Assembly: GCA_036571765.1 (NCBI GenBank) | Contig: BROE01000011.1 | Location: 11,951,957 to 12,015,956 of the forward strand | Origin: Plecoglossus altivelis | Lineage: Eukaryota; Chordata; Actinopteri; Osmeriformes; Plecoglossidae | Reading direction: 5' to 3' | DNA length: 64,000 nucleotides | Shown: positions 32,761 through 45,700 of the stretch, in pieces | Layout: each line of letters begins with the position of its first letter | Numbering within the stretch: position 1 is the stretch's first letter | The notes under the pieces: generated by a model | The model's input: the letters and a program-made list of their open reading frames with translations, nothing else | Databases searched by the model: none | What the model was told of the DNA's origin: nothing | Translations under genes and position numbers: made by a program

Positions 32761-34386
32761 ATGCTTTTTCATGTGTCGTTTGTTTTTGTTCTTGGACATT
32801 TGGGAACGGTTAACGGTCAGTATGGCGACCGGGCAATGTCCATCCCCGAGCACGGCTTCTGCCAACCAATTTCAATCCCACTCTGTACGGATATCGCTTA
32901 CAACGAGACGATTATGCCGAATTTGCTTGGACATACGAACCAGGAGGACGCGGGGTTGGAAGTGCACCAGTTTTACCCGCTAGTAAAAGTGCAGTGCTCC
33001 CCTGACCTCAAGTTTTTCCTGTGTTCCATGTATGCGCCTGTGTGTACGGTGCTCGAACAAGCCCTGCCGCCGTGTCGGTCGCTGTGTGAGAGAGCGAGAC
33101 AAGGTTGCGAGGCGCTGATGAACAAATTTGGCTTCCAGTGGCCAGACAGTCTTGCTTGTGAATCTTTCCCTGTTCACGGAGCTGGCGAGCTATGCGTGGG
33201 ACAGAACATGTCTGACAGCGCGCCTATGAAACCCATAGTGGATGTAACAGAGGCGCCTCACAGCCACAGAAACGTAAAGGACGAATTTAAATGTCCGATT
33301 TCCTTGCGGGTACCCCCGTATTTAAACTATCGTTTCATGGGGGATGATGATTGTGGAGCGCCTTGTGAACCGTCGAAACCGTATGGAATAATGTACTTCA
33401 ATGAGGAAGAGTTGAAATTCGCCAGGGTTTGGATCGGCATATGGTCAGTGTTGTGTTGTGCATCCACCTTGTTCACAGTTCTGACTTACCTGGTGGATAT
33501 GAAGAGATTCAGCTACCCAGAGAGACCCATTATTTTCCTGTCTGGCTGCTACACTATGGTTTCCATTGCATACATAGCCGGTTTTTTGCTTGAGGAGAAG
33601 GTGGTTTGCAACGACAGATTCGACAGTGACCTAAGAACAGTTGTCCAAGGTACAAAAAAGGAAGGATGCACGATTTTGTTTATGATGTTATACTTTTTCA
33701 GCATGGCGAGCTCTGTCTGGTGGGTCATTCTAGCACTGACCTGGTTCTTGTCTGCTGGTATGAAATGGGGACACGAGGCCATCGAGGCAAACTCGCAGTA
33801 TTTCCACTTGGCGGCGTGGGCGGTGCCCGCTGTCAAAACCATCACCATCCTAGCCGTGGGCCAGGTGGACGGGGACGTGTTGAGCGGTGTGTGTTTTGTG
33901 GGCATCAACAGTGTTGGCGCTTTGAGAGGGTTCGTCCTTGCGCCTCTTTTCATCTACCTTTTCCTCGGTACCTCTTTCCTCTTGGCTGGTTTCGTCTCTC
34001 TCTTCCGGATCCGAACTATCATGAAGCACGATGGAACCAAAACGGAAAAGCTTGAGAAGCTTATGGTCCGCATCGGAATTTTCAGTGTTCTCTACACCGT
34101 TCCAGCCACCATCGTTATTGCCTGTTATTTTTACGAGCAGGCATTTAGGGAACAGTGGGAGAAGAGTTGGGTTAGTCGGACTTGTAAGAACTATGCTGTG
34201 CCTTGCCCAGCTCATCACCATCCTCAGACTTCCCCAGACTTCACCGTGTTCATGATCAAGTACTTGATGACTCTGATCGTGGGCATCACTTCCGGGTTCT
34301 GGATCTGGTCAAGCAAAACACTGAACTCCTGGAGGAGATTCTACACAAGACTCGCCAGCACAAAACAGGGTGACACAACAGTGTGA
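32761..34386 (+). CDS. fzd1: Frizzled-1, Wnt receptor, intronless
   Basis: Seven-transmembrane receptor for Wnt ligands at the plasma membrane. The 541-aa single-exon frame starts with a signal peptide (MLFHVSFVFVLGHLGTVNG). The cysteine-rich domain follows (about C34 to C142; CQPISIPLCTDIAYNETIMP, FFLCSMYAPVCTVLE, LCERARQGCEALM). After a short linker and the conserved DCGAPCEP come seven membrane helices from WIGIWSVLCCAST onward. The Dishevelled-binding KTxxxW motif is KTLNSW near residue 518. The C-terminus GDTTV is a PDZ ligand like the ETTV of FZD1/2. FZD1, 2 and 7 are close relatives; the neighbours mterf1 and akap9, as next to human FZD1, decide for fzd1. It lacks the longer N-terminus of human FZD1 (647 aa), as expected for a fish orthologue. 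Confidence 0.93.
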   Translation: MLFHVSFVFVLGHLGTVNGQYGDRAMSIPEHGFCQPISIPLCTDIAYNETIMPNLLGHTNQEDAGLEVHQFYPLVKVQCSPDLKFFLCSMYAPVCTVLEQALPPCRSLCERARQGCEALMNKFGFQWPDSLACESFPVHGAGELCVGQNMSDSAPMKPIVDVTEAPHSHRNVKDEFKCPISLRVPPYLNYRFMGDDDCGAPCEPSKPYGIMYFNEEELKFARVWIGIWSVLCCASTLFTVLTYLVDMKRFSYPERPIIFLSGCYTMVSIAYIAGFLLEEKVVCNDRFDSDLRTVVQGTKKEGCTILFMMLYFFSMASSVWWVILALTWFLSAGMKWGHEAIEANSQYFHLAAWAVPAVKTITILAVGQVDGDVLSGVCFVGINSVGALRGFVLAPLFIYLFLGTSFLLAGFVSLFRIRTIMKHDGTKTEKLEKLMVRIGIFSVLYTVPATIVIACYFYEQAFREQWEKSWVSRTCKNYAVPCPAHHHPQTSPDFTVFMIKYLMTLIVGITSGFWIWSSKTLNSWRRFYTRLASTKQGDTTV

Positions 34387-34479
34387 GACACTGTGACACA
34401 AATGATCACACACTGAGAAGCGGCCCGTTGCAAAAGTGACACACACACCCATAACAAAAACTGGAGTAGCCAAGAGACA

Positions 34480-34481
<2 letters not shown>

Positions 34482-34547
<66 letters not shown>
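34482..34547. repeat. (CA)n microsatellite in fzd1 3' UTR
   Basis: About 33 uninterrupted AC dinucleotides about 100 bases after the fzd1 stop codon. Confidence 0.95.
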
Positions 34548-34549
<2 letters not shown>

Positions 34550-35531
34550 TTGTATTTCAGAGTCAATACATTGGTTCTGTCAAAAACTCAAGTCTGTCTT
34601 CATTCAAAATTGCCAGTTTTTGCATTCAGAAATGTTCAATTTTGGGTGACTTCTATACTGTGTGTGAAGTTGGCAAATCCTCATTGATAACAATGTTGAT
34701 GGTATTAAGCTCATATCTATTGCTTTAAGGCATGGAGACACAAACTGTATCTCTGGTCTTAGCGAAGTCCATTTTAGCTCCAAATCATGATATTTAAACA
34801 GAAATGTACGTCGCTAATTTGTTTGCAGACTAACAGCACTTCACTTATCTCCATACTATGAAGTTCTGCGAGACGCACGTTGGCTAATGTGACGTTTTCA
34901 GACGTGTTGATGGGGTTGTTCAGATGGCAGCTGTCGATTTTCGGTCTCTGCTGTTAGCCGCTCTTAGCACTGTCGTTCTATCCTGTCGTGAGTACAATCA
35001 CGATTCAAATGTTTCCATGTTCGCGCAAATAGAAAAACACATCATCTAACTAAAGCCGTTGGTTACTTGTCTTTTTCAACGTTTTTTTTAATTTTTAAAT
35101 TCTGTTTTATTGTTTCGCATTCATTTGTTCTTTTTTTTTTGTAAACATGAAATAGTGAAGAGTGAAATGACACACAGGTGCTTGTACCAACCAGCATTTC
35201 CATGTCATTGGCATCATTTTCTCTTTTAATAATGATTTTATACTTTGTTTACCTGTAATGTTCAAATGGTTGCTTTCAAGCTTGTAATCAGTCTCCATAT
35301 ATTCTAAACACAGCTGTATAAGTATTTTCTTACCTTGATATAAGTGTACAGTGTTTAATATTAGACATATTTTTATACACTAGTAAGTACCGTGGGCTGC
35401 ATTTTGTATGGAAAACCACCAATGTTTGTAAACTGTACTTATGAATTGTGTACGTTTTTTAATACTAACTACTGTTTTCTATCTTCCAAATTAGTTTCTG
35501 AGCAGGATCCTTTTACAATCATGTACATCTA

Positions 35532-35537
35532 AATAAA
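35532..35537 (+). promoter_or_regulatory. AATAAA poly(A) signal, probable end of fzd1 mRNA
   Basis: Canonical hexamer in an AT-rich context, about 1.15 kb after the fzd1 stop. No gene on the plus strand lies between. Confidence 0.6.
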
Positions 35538-35568
35538 AGATAATGTTCTGAACAAAAACAAAGTCTGG

Positions 35569-35640
35569 GTTAGGTCTTTTTGACCCTTGGGACAGAGGGT
35601 ATGAAGATAGACAGAGTAGGGAGACAGTACAAGGGTTACC
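35569..35640. mobile_element. Fragment of the same dispersed repeat as at 14228
   Basis: TTTTTGACCCTTGGGACAGA followed by GGGAGACAGTACAAGGGTTA parallels the 14228-14300 copy in order and spacing. It is a short non-coding remnant. Confidence 0.4.
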
Positions 35641-35990
35641 GTGTCATCCAGATGAAACCACTGTCTGCAACTAATTATTTTCATATTCACTGGCATGGTC
35701 TTGATGCCCCAACAGTATCCTGGTTGCTGAAGGATTCAGATGGAACATAATACAAGGAATTGCTTTTGGTTATATGGTTATAGGGAGAATAGAAAACTGT
35801 GTATATGTTTGACTTCGCTGAAAGTATAGTATTACCAGGAAATGCTATTCTTTTAATGGGATTTTTTTATTTACTTTTGCCTTTGGTTATAGATGAAGTA
35901 GTGTGGTTCAGCTTTGTGGATCTTTTTCCACTCGGGGCTGGAAACATTGTTATAGGCTGGGGGGGAGGGGGAGCGGTGGTGGTGGTGGTG

Positions 35991-36500
35991 NNNNNNNNNN
36001 NNNNNNNNNNNNNNNNNNNNNNNNNNNNNNNNNNNNNNNNNNNNNNNNNNNNNNNNNNNNNNNNNNNNNNNNNNNNNNNNNNNNNNNNNNNNNNNNNNNN
36101 NNNNNNNNNNNNNNNNNNNNNNNNNNNNNNNNNNNNNNNNNNNNNNNNNNNNNNNNNNNNNNNNNNNNNNNNNNNNNNNNNNNNNNNNNNNNNNNNNNNN
36201 NNNNNNNNNNNNNNNNNNNNNNNNNNNNNNNNNNNNNNNNNNNNNNNNNNNNNNNNNNNNNNNNNNNNNNNNNNNNNNNNNNNNNNNNNNNNNNNNNNNN
36301 NNNNNNNNNNNNNNNNNNNNNNNNNNNNNNNNNNNNNNNNNNNNNNNNNNNNNNNNNNNNNNNNNNNNNNNNNNNNNNNNNNNNNNNNNNNNNNNNNNNN
36401 NNNNNNNNNNNNNNNNNNNNNNNNNNNNNNNNNNNNNNNNNNNNNNNNNNNNNNNNNNNNNNNNNNNNNNNNNNNNNNNNNNNNNNNNNNNNNNNNNNNN
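35991..36500. other. Assembly gap (510 N)
   Basis: Run of N between a GGT repeat and a C-rich flank, probably an unsequenced low-complexity tract. Confidence 0.98.
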
Positions 36501-38110
36501 CCCCCCAAGTCTCATCTGCACATTCAGTTTTAGCTCAAATATACCTAACGGTCTGATATACCCCGAGCTAACCCAAGGGTGATTTAAACGAAGAACAACA
36601 ACTAATGTCAGGTTGTCACCAGAATGGGACTAGACCTCTATTCTGACTTAATCTGCATCAGGAGATTGAGGATACACAACAGGCCACCGCTGTGAAGGAC
36701 CGTTGTTGTCACGACGACCTCTGGTGAACCAGGAAGCAGACATTTCCTGATTAGATATGATCTTCATTTTGACAGCTCAGCAAAACATAATTTAATACAA
36801 TACATCTTGTTGTCATCAGTGAACCATTATGTATTATACAATAGTTTCTGTGGTAACTGAACACGTCATAACAGGGTTGTCGAACGCAACTGTTGGTAAT
36901 AGAAAACAAAAATAGAAACAGGACAGATAATGGAGAAAAAAAACACCAATCGTTCGTTCATGTTTTCTCAATAGCATTCTTCAACGAGACCTAAAGTATT
37001 ATCACAATTTAAGCAATGCAGTGCCCTGCTTGTAAACTAGGCCATTATTTTTTCCTCCAGACCAGACGACTGCGTCGTGACGTCTTGAGCCAAAACTAAG
37101 CTTGCTGCTTTACAGGCTTAGATGCATTCCGATGTCTCCATCATCTGTCAACTGGCGCTTTGTCTGTTAACATTCGAATTTAAGAAATTACAAGGTATAA
37201 TTACTTTATTGGGGATAATGGCAGGCTGTGATAAACCCCGGAATGTCATGTCATGAATCACGGCAAGAACCAAAAGAATGTACATGAATCCTGCTGAAAT
37301 ACTAGTCGAGTGAAGTCTTTTCAACACACTGGTTGTGTTCAGGAGAGCCTATTAGAACAGCAGCAAAGTGTCTAATAAGAGCCACAGACTTTACATTGTG
37401 TTTTGGTAGGACTCTAAAGTTGAAACAAGTTCAAATCTATGAATAGGTATGTGATAAGTCTTTTGTTCTCGTTGCTGTGTGTGTGTGTGTGTGTGTGCAT
37501 GTGTTCTGTACCCTTACATGCCTGTGATCGTGTGACAGGGTGGGTGAGTTCATATTCTTGCTGTTGTCTCCGACATGTCTCTGCTGTTGTGTGTAATAAG
37601 ATACCTCTGACCTTGCCTTGGCAGAAGTTATCATCCATGTGCTACAGTGGCGTCCGTGTGTTCCCAGCCGCAATTCAATCATCAGTTCCCCCACCCCCCT
37701 CTAATATAGACCAAAGCAGCCAAGTGCTGTTTAACGGATCATGTTTAACTGCTTAACTGTGATGGATATAGTTCTGAGGAGAAGGCAAATGTGTTTCAGA
37801 CAGGTGATGGTATGTTACTAAGAACCTATGTGATCCAATAGTTAAAGTATGCCATGCCATGGTTTGTTGTTATTGCAGCAATTCCTGCAGCCAGTGATCT
37901 GTGCGCTGTTCATGCTCCATTTCTACACAGAAAACATCAAGCAGAAAAGCTTTCCACATTCTGGCCAGCTTTGTAACTGGAAAATTGAATGTTTTGTCAT
38001 GTTCCAGCGACGGCGAACTTTGATACAGAAACCACACGACCAAGTGAATTGAGAAACACGAGCTTTAAGGTATGCAGAACTTCAATCTTTAGACGAGAGA
38101 ATAAGACCTC

Positions 38111-38116
38111 TTTATT
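38111..38116 (-). promoter_or_regulatory. AATAAA, possible mterf1 poly(A) signal
   Basis: The minus strand reads AATAAA about 480 bases after the mterf1 stop codon. It is the first clear canonical hexamer I noticed on that strand. Confidence 0.4.
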
Positions 38117-38598
38117 GAGTCTGTCGGTCAAATTTTAATTGAGCGTACTGCGTTGCAAAAGCGACTGGATTCCCTTACATTTTATGTTTAGGTTGCCTGC
38201 CCCCCCTCCCCTACCCTTCCCCCCTCCCTTTCCCCCTCCCTCTCCATATCGGTGGGAAGTTCCCCTTGGCAAAGCCGTGGCTCCGGTGACTGGAGACAAT
38301 CTGGGTAAATGCAGCTGCACCATAAATTAGATGTTTGCCCCCTCTACTGTTCCATCAGTGGCATGCCGATTGAAGCTTTCATCTGTGGAAGCCAATGTTG
38401 CTTGTTGTTGTGTGATAAATATGTGAAGAATATGACCCCTCACTATTAAGAGCACAAGCACAAAGGGAAAATATACTATTCTGATTTGAAACATTGTCAA
38501 TCAGAATAGTTTATCGCGTAATTTTGGTGAATATTTATCTGGTGTTTAGGTGACATGAATCACATTCAATTGTGCAAAAACACTGAGGTTAGGCCAGG

Positions 38599-39765
38599 TC
38601 ATGCTTTCTGTGCCAGAACAAGTCTCTCTAACTTGGCATCAAAGCGTTTCCGGCTACAGTCCAAGATGCCGATGCCGTTTTTTTCAAAGTCGTATCCGAT
38701 CTGATGCAACTCTTCCAGCCGCTCTGTAATGTTCTGCTTACTGTACTCCAAAACTTTGGGTTTTTCCAAAATCTGTTTCAAACTGATCCCTTCTTTTAAA
38801 AGATAGTCTATTTTGGATATCAAAGTCTCTGGGCCAATGTACAACATACTTGGTTGACAAAGAATTAGTCTTTTAAACTCGTCCTCCTGACAGCCGCGAC
38901 ACTGCAGCTTCTGCTGAAGGTTCACAAAGTTGTTTCTCAGATAGTCGTTGGACAAGTCCAGGATTTGAGCCCCGGATCCTTGCAGGAAATCAAGCAGTTC
39001 AGAGTCACTCAGGTCCAGGAAAGATTTCAACGTTTCGACGTTGGCTAGGACTCTTCTGGTGCTGCGGATCAGAACGTACAGGTTCCGGCGAATCACGGCC
39101 CTGGCGAACTTCCTCGGGTCGCCGCCGCCAAGCTCTTCGCAAACGTCGCCGAGCAAGTCGACCATCTGCATGTTGAGCGCCACGCTGTTGGAGAACGTCC
39201 GCGGCGCTGAGGTGAGCAAGCGATGCAGGTCCTTGGAGGTGAGTCCGAGCGAGCTCAGGAACAGGATGTTCTTCTCCAGGTTGTCGTTGTCGCTAGAGCG
39301 GAAGAAGGATTCCGGCGACCTGTCGAGGATGCTGACGATTTCGCCGTCGCTCTGGAAGACGCTTCGCCACAGCTCCCATCGCCGCTCCAGGTGGTCACCG
39401 GAGCGCGTGATGGCGCGAGGGAAGCGGGAAATGATCCCGGCGATGATGTCATTGCTGGAGCCTTTGCTCTGGAGGAATTTCGCCAGGCCCTGTTCGTTGG
39501 TGACGGCTTTGCGTAGAACACCAGGTTGGCGCTCGCGAACCATCTTAACGTCCACACCCATGAAGGTTAAGCTCTCCAGCAGAGACTTGTTTTCCGGATC
39601 TGATGCAGGCTTTACCTTGGTGCCGCTGGCTTCGTTGGTGCAAAGCCGTCTGGGTTGACATGTGGAAGTCACTTTGGCAGGAGATTTGGGGCAGGGCAGT
39701 CTGAATACACCTAACTGAGCTCTCTGTAGTCGCATTAGCGTCACGACTCCAAGCAACAACGTCAT
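38599..39765 (-). CDS. mterf1: Mitochondrial transcription termination factor 1
   Basis: Mitochondrial-matrix DNA-binding protein that, in mammals, binds within the tRNA-Leu(UUR) gene and stops transcription downstream of the rRNAs. The 388-aa coding sequence is in one exon (human MTERF1 is 399 aa). The basic N-terminus (MTLLLGVVTLMRLQRAQLGV) suits a mitochondrial presequence ending near PRRLCT. Conserved MTERF repeats follow: RQPGVLRKAVTNEQGL, SRFPRAITRSGDHLERRW, ILDRSPESFFRS, LLTSAPRTFSNSVALN, GAQILDLSNDYLRNN, EKPKVLEYS and KRFDAKLERLV. The frame stays open 36 codons further upstream, but an acceptor-like TTTTAACTCAG lies 12-13 bases before this ATG, so I take the upstream part as intron. 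A matching donor (AACA then GTGAGTCGC) near 40240 suggests a non-coding first exon there. Confidence 0.93.
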   Translation of the reverse strand: MTLLLGVVTLMRLQRAQLGVFRLPCPKSPAKVTSTCQPRRLCTNEASGTKVKPASDPENKSLLESLTFMGVDVKMVRERQPGVLRKAVTNEQGLAKFLQSKGSSNDIIAGIISRFPRAITRSGDHLERRWELWRSVFQSDGEIVSILDRSPESFFRSSDNDNLEKNILFLSSLGLTSKDLHRLLTSAPRTFSNSVALNMQMVDLLGDVCEELGGGDPRKFARAVIRRNLYVLIRSTRRVLANVETLKSFLDLSDSELLDFLQGSGAQILDLSNDYLRNNFVNLQQKLQCRGCQEDEFKRLILCQPSMLYIGPETLISKIDYLLKEGISLKQILEKPKVLEYSKQNITERLEELHQIGYDFEKNGIGILDCSRKRFDAKLERLVLAQKA

Positions 39766-42540
<2,775 letters not shown>

Positions 42541-42601
42541 GGAAAGGGGCGTTGCTACACCTAAGCCGCGTCATCATGATCCGTCTCGTGTTTACGTGGA
42601 G

Positions 42602-42612
42602 AACATGGCGGC
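42602..42612 (+). promoter_or_regulatory. YY1 site marking the akap9 promoter / transcription start
   Basis: AACATGGCGGC matches the YY1 consensus (AAnATGGCGGC). In vertebrate TATA-less promoters this site typically lies just downstream of the start site. It lies about 185 bases before the akap9 start codon. Its ATG opens a short upstream frame of 8 codons (42605-42631, MAATEIWL). Confidence 0.6.
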
Positions 42613-42795
42613 GACTGAGATCTGGCTATAAGCAAGTGTGCAGCGGCTAATACCAGGCTTTGGAACTGATTTGAAACGTGAACTTTGAGAATTTCATGTC
42701 AGTTCAAAGACGAGTTATTCGCAAAAGTTGGGCGAATTCGCTGACACCTCGCATGAAGCCGTTTCCTCTTTCTCTCAGCCACAGGGACAACGGTA

Positions 42796-45700
42796 ATGGA
42801 AGACGAGGAGAGGCAAAAGAAGCTTGCGGCCGGCAAAGCAAAGGTATGGAACCTGCTAGCTAGCTCCAGTCCCAGGGTAAACTTTAGCTATCGTTATGTG
42901 CCAGTAGAAATACTCGAGTTGTATATGAAGCGTTTAGAACAAGAATTGGGCAACATTCGTTTAGTTCCGCAGCTGTTTCAGAGTTCTCCCTCCCACTACA
43001 CCCCAATCAGCTGTCAGTCCTAGAAAACATGCGCCCCAAATCTGACAGCCCGGAGGTTTGGGTGTCTGGTTTGTTAGCCTGCTTGCTAGGATAGCTTTTC
43101 TCCTTTGTCATTCCGCGTTGCTTTGCTGACTCAGTGATACGTTTACCATTACAATAGCTACAGGCATGCAAGCTAGTAACTACTTTCAGTTAGACCAGGC
43201 TAAGCGGGTGGTTGACGACATGCGGGAGCATGTTGACAGTCTTGTAGGGCAGGATTGTTAAGGCATTACCCGATTTAGCGTTTTCTCACGCCAGTGGAAA
43301 TATGTAATGCGGCTGTTTAAACTACATATCAACCACAGGCAATTAATTGGGTCGTAAAACACCCCACCCCCTTCCACTTTACAGTGTCAGACATGTGCTC
43401 ATCTTGCAGCTTGCAGATAAAAAGCTCTTTACTTTATTAATAAAGCAAGCTTATCTGCATGCATACCTACAGCCACAAGGTCAAAAGAGCCATTATTATC
43501 CTAACGTAAACCGTTTTGGCAAAACCCGAACCTTAATGTTCTCAACAGAGTCGATAGCGAAGATTGTTTATAAATAGAGCCAGTTTTCTGGTATAGTCTA
43601 TAAATACTGGTGCTGGTGGTGGCCACAGGATAGGGCAGGTTGATTAGAGTTCCTCTCGCCACAGGTCCTCCGAATGTCACGATGACAGACTGTGCACAGT
43701 CATTTACCCCACACATGGGGTCCCTCTCAGACGCTTGTGTCCTAACAAATGAATTAGAGTTGTTATCAAGCTCTGTGGAAGCCTGATAACGACCCATCAT
43801 TAGAATCAGGGGTGTTGGAGCAGGGGAACATGGAAAACCTTCAGGACAGCGGCCCTCGAGGACCGGAGTCGACACCCCTGCCGTAATGCATGACTCTGCA
43901 TCTGTTTACGTTGCCAGAGGTTTCAGTTTGGTGCCAGTAATGAATGTGTGGTACCATCCAAGTCCTGGCCTCCTAAAACTCTGTCTTCCATTGGCTGACG
44001 AACCAGCCAGGTAGCCGAAAGGTAAAGTCTATTAGAGTCTCTACCTGAACCAAAAGTGTACTATTCAACCAAGTCAGCTTTTTTTCCCCTTCCTATGTTG
44101 AAAGTGGAACATGTGTTTCGCTGTGAGTCAGTCTCAGAAGATACAGTACTGTGTCTACAGGTCAAAGCCTGCCAAGTAGCTTCGGAAGTGAAAGGTTGAG
44201 GTAAGGGCGAAGGGTTCAGACCAGGATTAGGTTAGAGGACCATGCAGATCCTCCACAGAATCCTCTCCTGTTTCGTTATTCGTGATGCGTCTCGTTGAAT
44301 GAAACAGCTGTTATGAGCCAGTGTGGGAGAGAACAGCCTCAGGGTTTCAATACCAGGTATAGCCTGCTCTTCTTTGTCATCGTCGACAGGTTTTTCAGAC
44401 GTGCTAGCGACGGTTGAGAATGTGCTGTGCTTGACTTGAGCCTTGTAGATTTCTCACACAGGAACGCCACGGTAACCTTCTAGGTGAAAAGGGGTGGCGT
44501 TTTATTCCAAGGGTCATCAGGCTTTTGAATGAACATTGATACACTGTCGTCACTCCCACTAGTCACTTTACACACTGCCTGCTCCAATACTGGTTGTACA
44601 ATCAGCAATATGGCACTAGTTCTACCCTACTTGTCTCTAGTTTTGTAAAGGTTTTGTATGAGGTTAGTATAGGATATTGTGTATGACAGGTGTAGTATAC
44701 TATATTGTTTATTATTCTGTGTATTTAGAAGGGTTATCATATTATGTTATCTTATCGTAGTTTGGATCTAATCTATGTGCTGAGTATTGTCATGTTATGC
44801 CAGGTTGCTTTGCGATGTCTTGTCCTAAGAATGGCAGTTCCCAGTCTGATTCTGTGTTGTTCTGTGCATCTGACAATAAAAGACTTAAACTTAGCACAAC
44901 TCTGCAGCTCCAGGGATGGACGAACTCAGGTGAACCGTCTACCACAGGAGTGTCAAACTCAGGTCCTCGAGGGCCGCTGTCCTGAAGGTTTTAGACGTTT
45001 CCCTGCTCCAGCACACCTGATTCTAACGAGGGGTCGTTAACAGGAGTCCACGGAACTTGATAAGAACTCATTCATTAGAATCAGGTGTGCTGGAGCAGGG
45101 AAACATTGAAAACCTTCAGGACAGCGGCCCTTGAGGACCGGAGTTCGACACCTATGGTCTACCAGCATGAACCTGCATCGCTGGCCTTAAAGACTCTACA
45201 AATAGCCTGTGCAGTGCGGTTACTAGAAGGCTTTGGAAACAGCAGGACAACTTGATCTCCTTGATTTTACTTAGGCTTAATCTCCTTCCCTTCCCCTTCA
45301 TCAGAAAGAGGGTGTAAACCCAATCTGGCTGTCCTCTGCGCTTTCTACAGATCTGGTCCAGTCGAAAGTGCGTACTTTCCATGTGCCTGCATTACGGATA
45401 GGCCTTCTTGAACACACGTTGTAATTCTGTAGGACTAGCCTCTGTTTGCAACTGGTTCTCTGGTTATGATCTTATGATAGCTTGTTCTGGTTTTAACAAG
45501 GCCTCCTTTAAGTTCTTGATGAAGTCCAAGCTTTTAGAACCCCAAGGTTGATTGATTAATTGACCCTGATTAATTGACTCTGATTAATTGACTCTGATTA
45601 ACTGACTCTGATTAACTGACTCTGATTGGCCTATCTTCAGTCATACGTCTTGACGTAGGGAAAAAAACAAGTTTTTCAGGGTCTAAATCTTTGGAGTTTT

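Larger units (their letters stand above)
34387..35560 (+). other. fzd1 3' UTR
   Basis: About 1.15 kb of AT-rich, non-coding sequence from the fzd1 stop to an AATAAA at 35532-35537. It contains a (CA)n microsatellite at 34482-34547 and T-rich stretches near 35085 and 35129. Extent inferred from the poly(A) signal. Confidence 0.6.
35561..38110. other. Intergenic between fzd1 and mterf1 (convergent 3' ends)
   Basis: No gene is supported. It contains a dispersed-repeat fragment (35569-35640), a (GGT)n run at 35975-35990 leading into the N gap, a GT microsatellite at 37477-37497 and otherwise unique sequence. The predicted frames across the gap consist of N and are not genes. Confidence 0.5.

Noticed and set aside
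35799..36556. Frames of over 200 codons spanning 35799-36556
   Set aside because: They consist mainly of N from the assembly gap.
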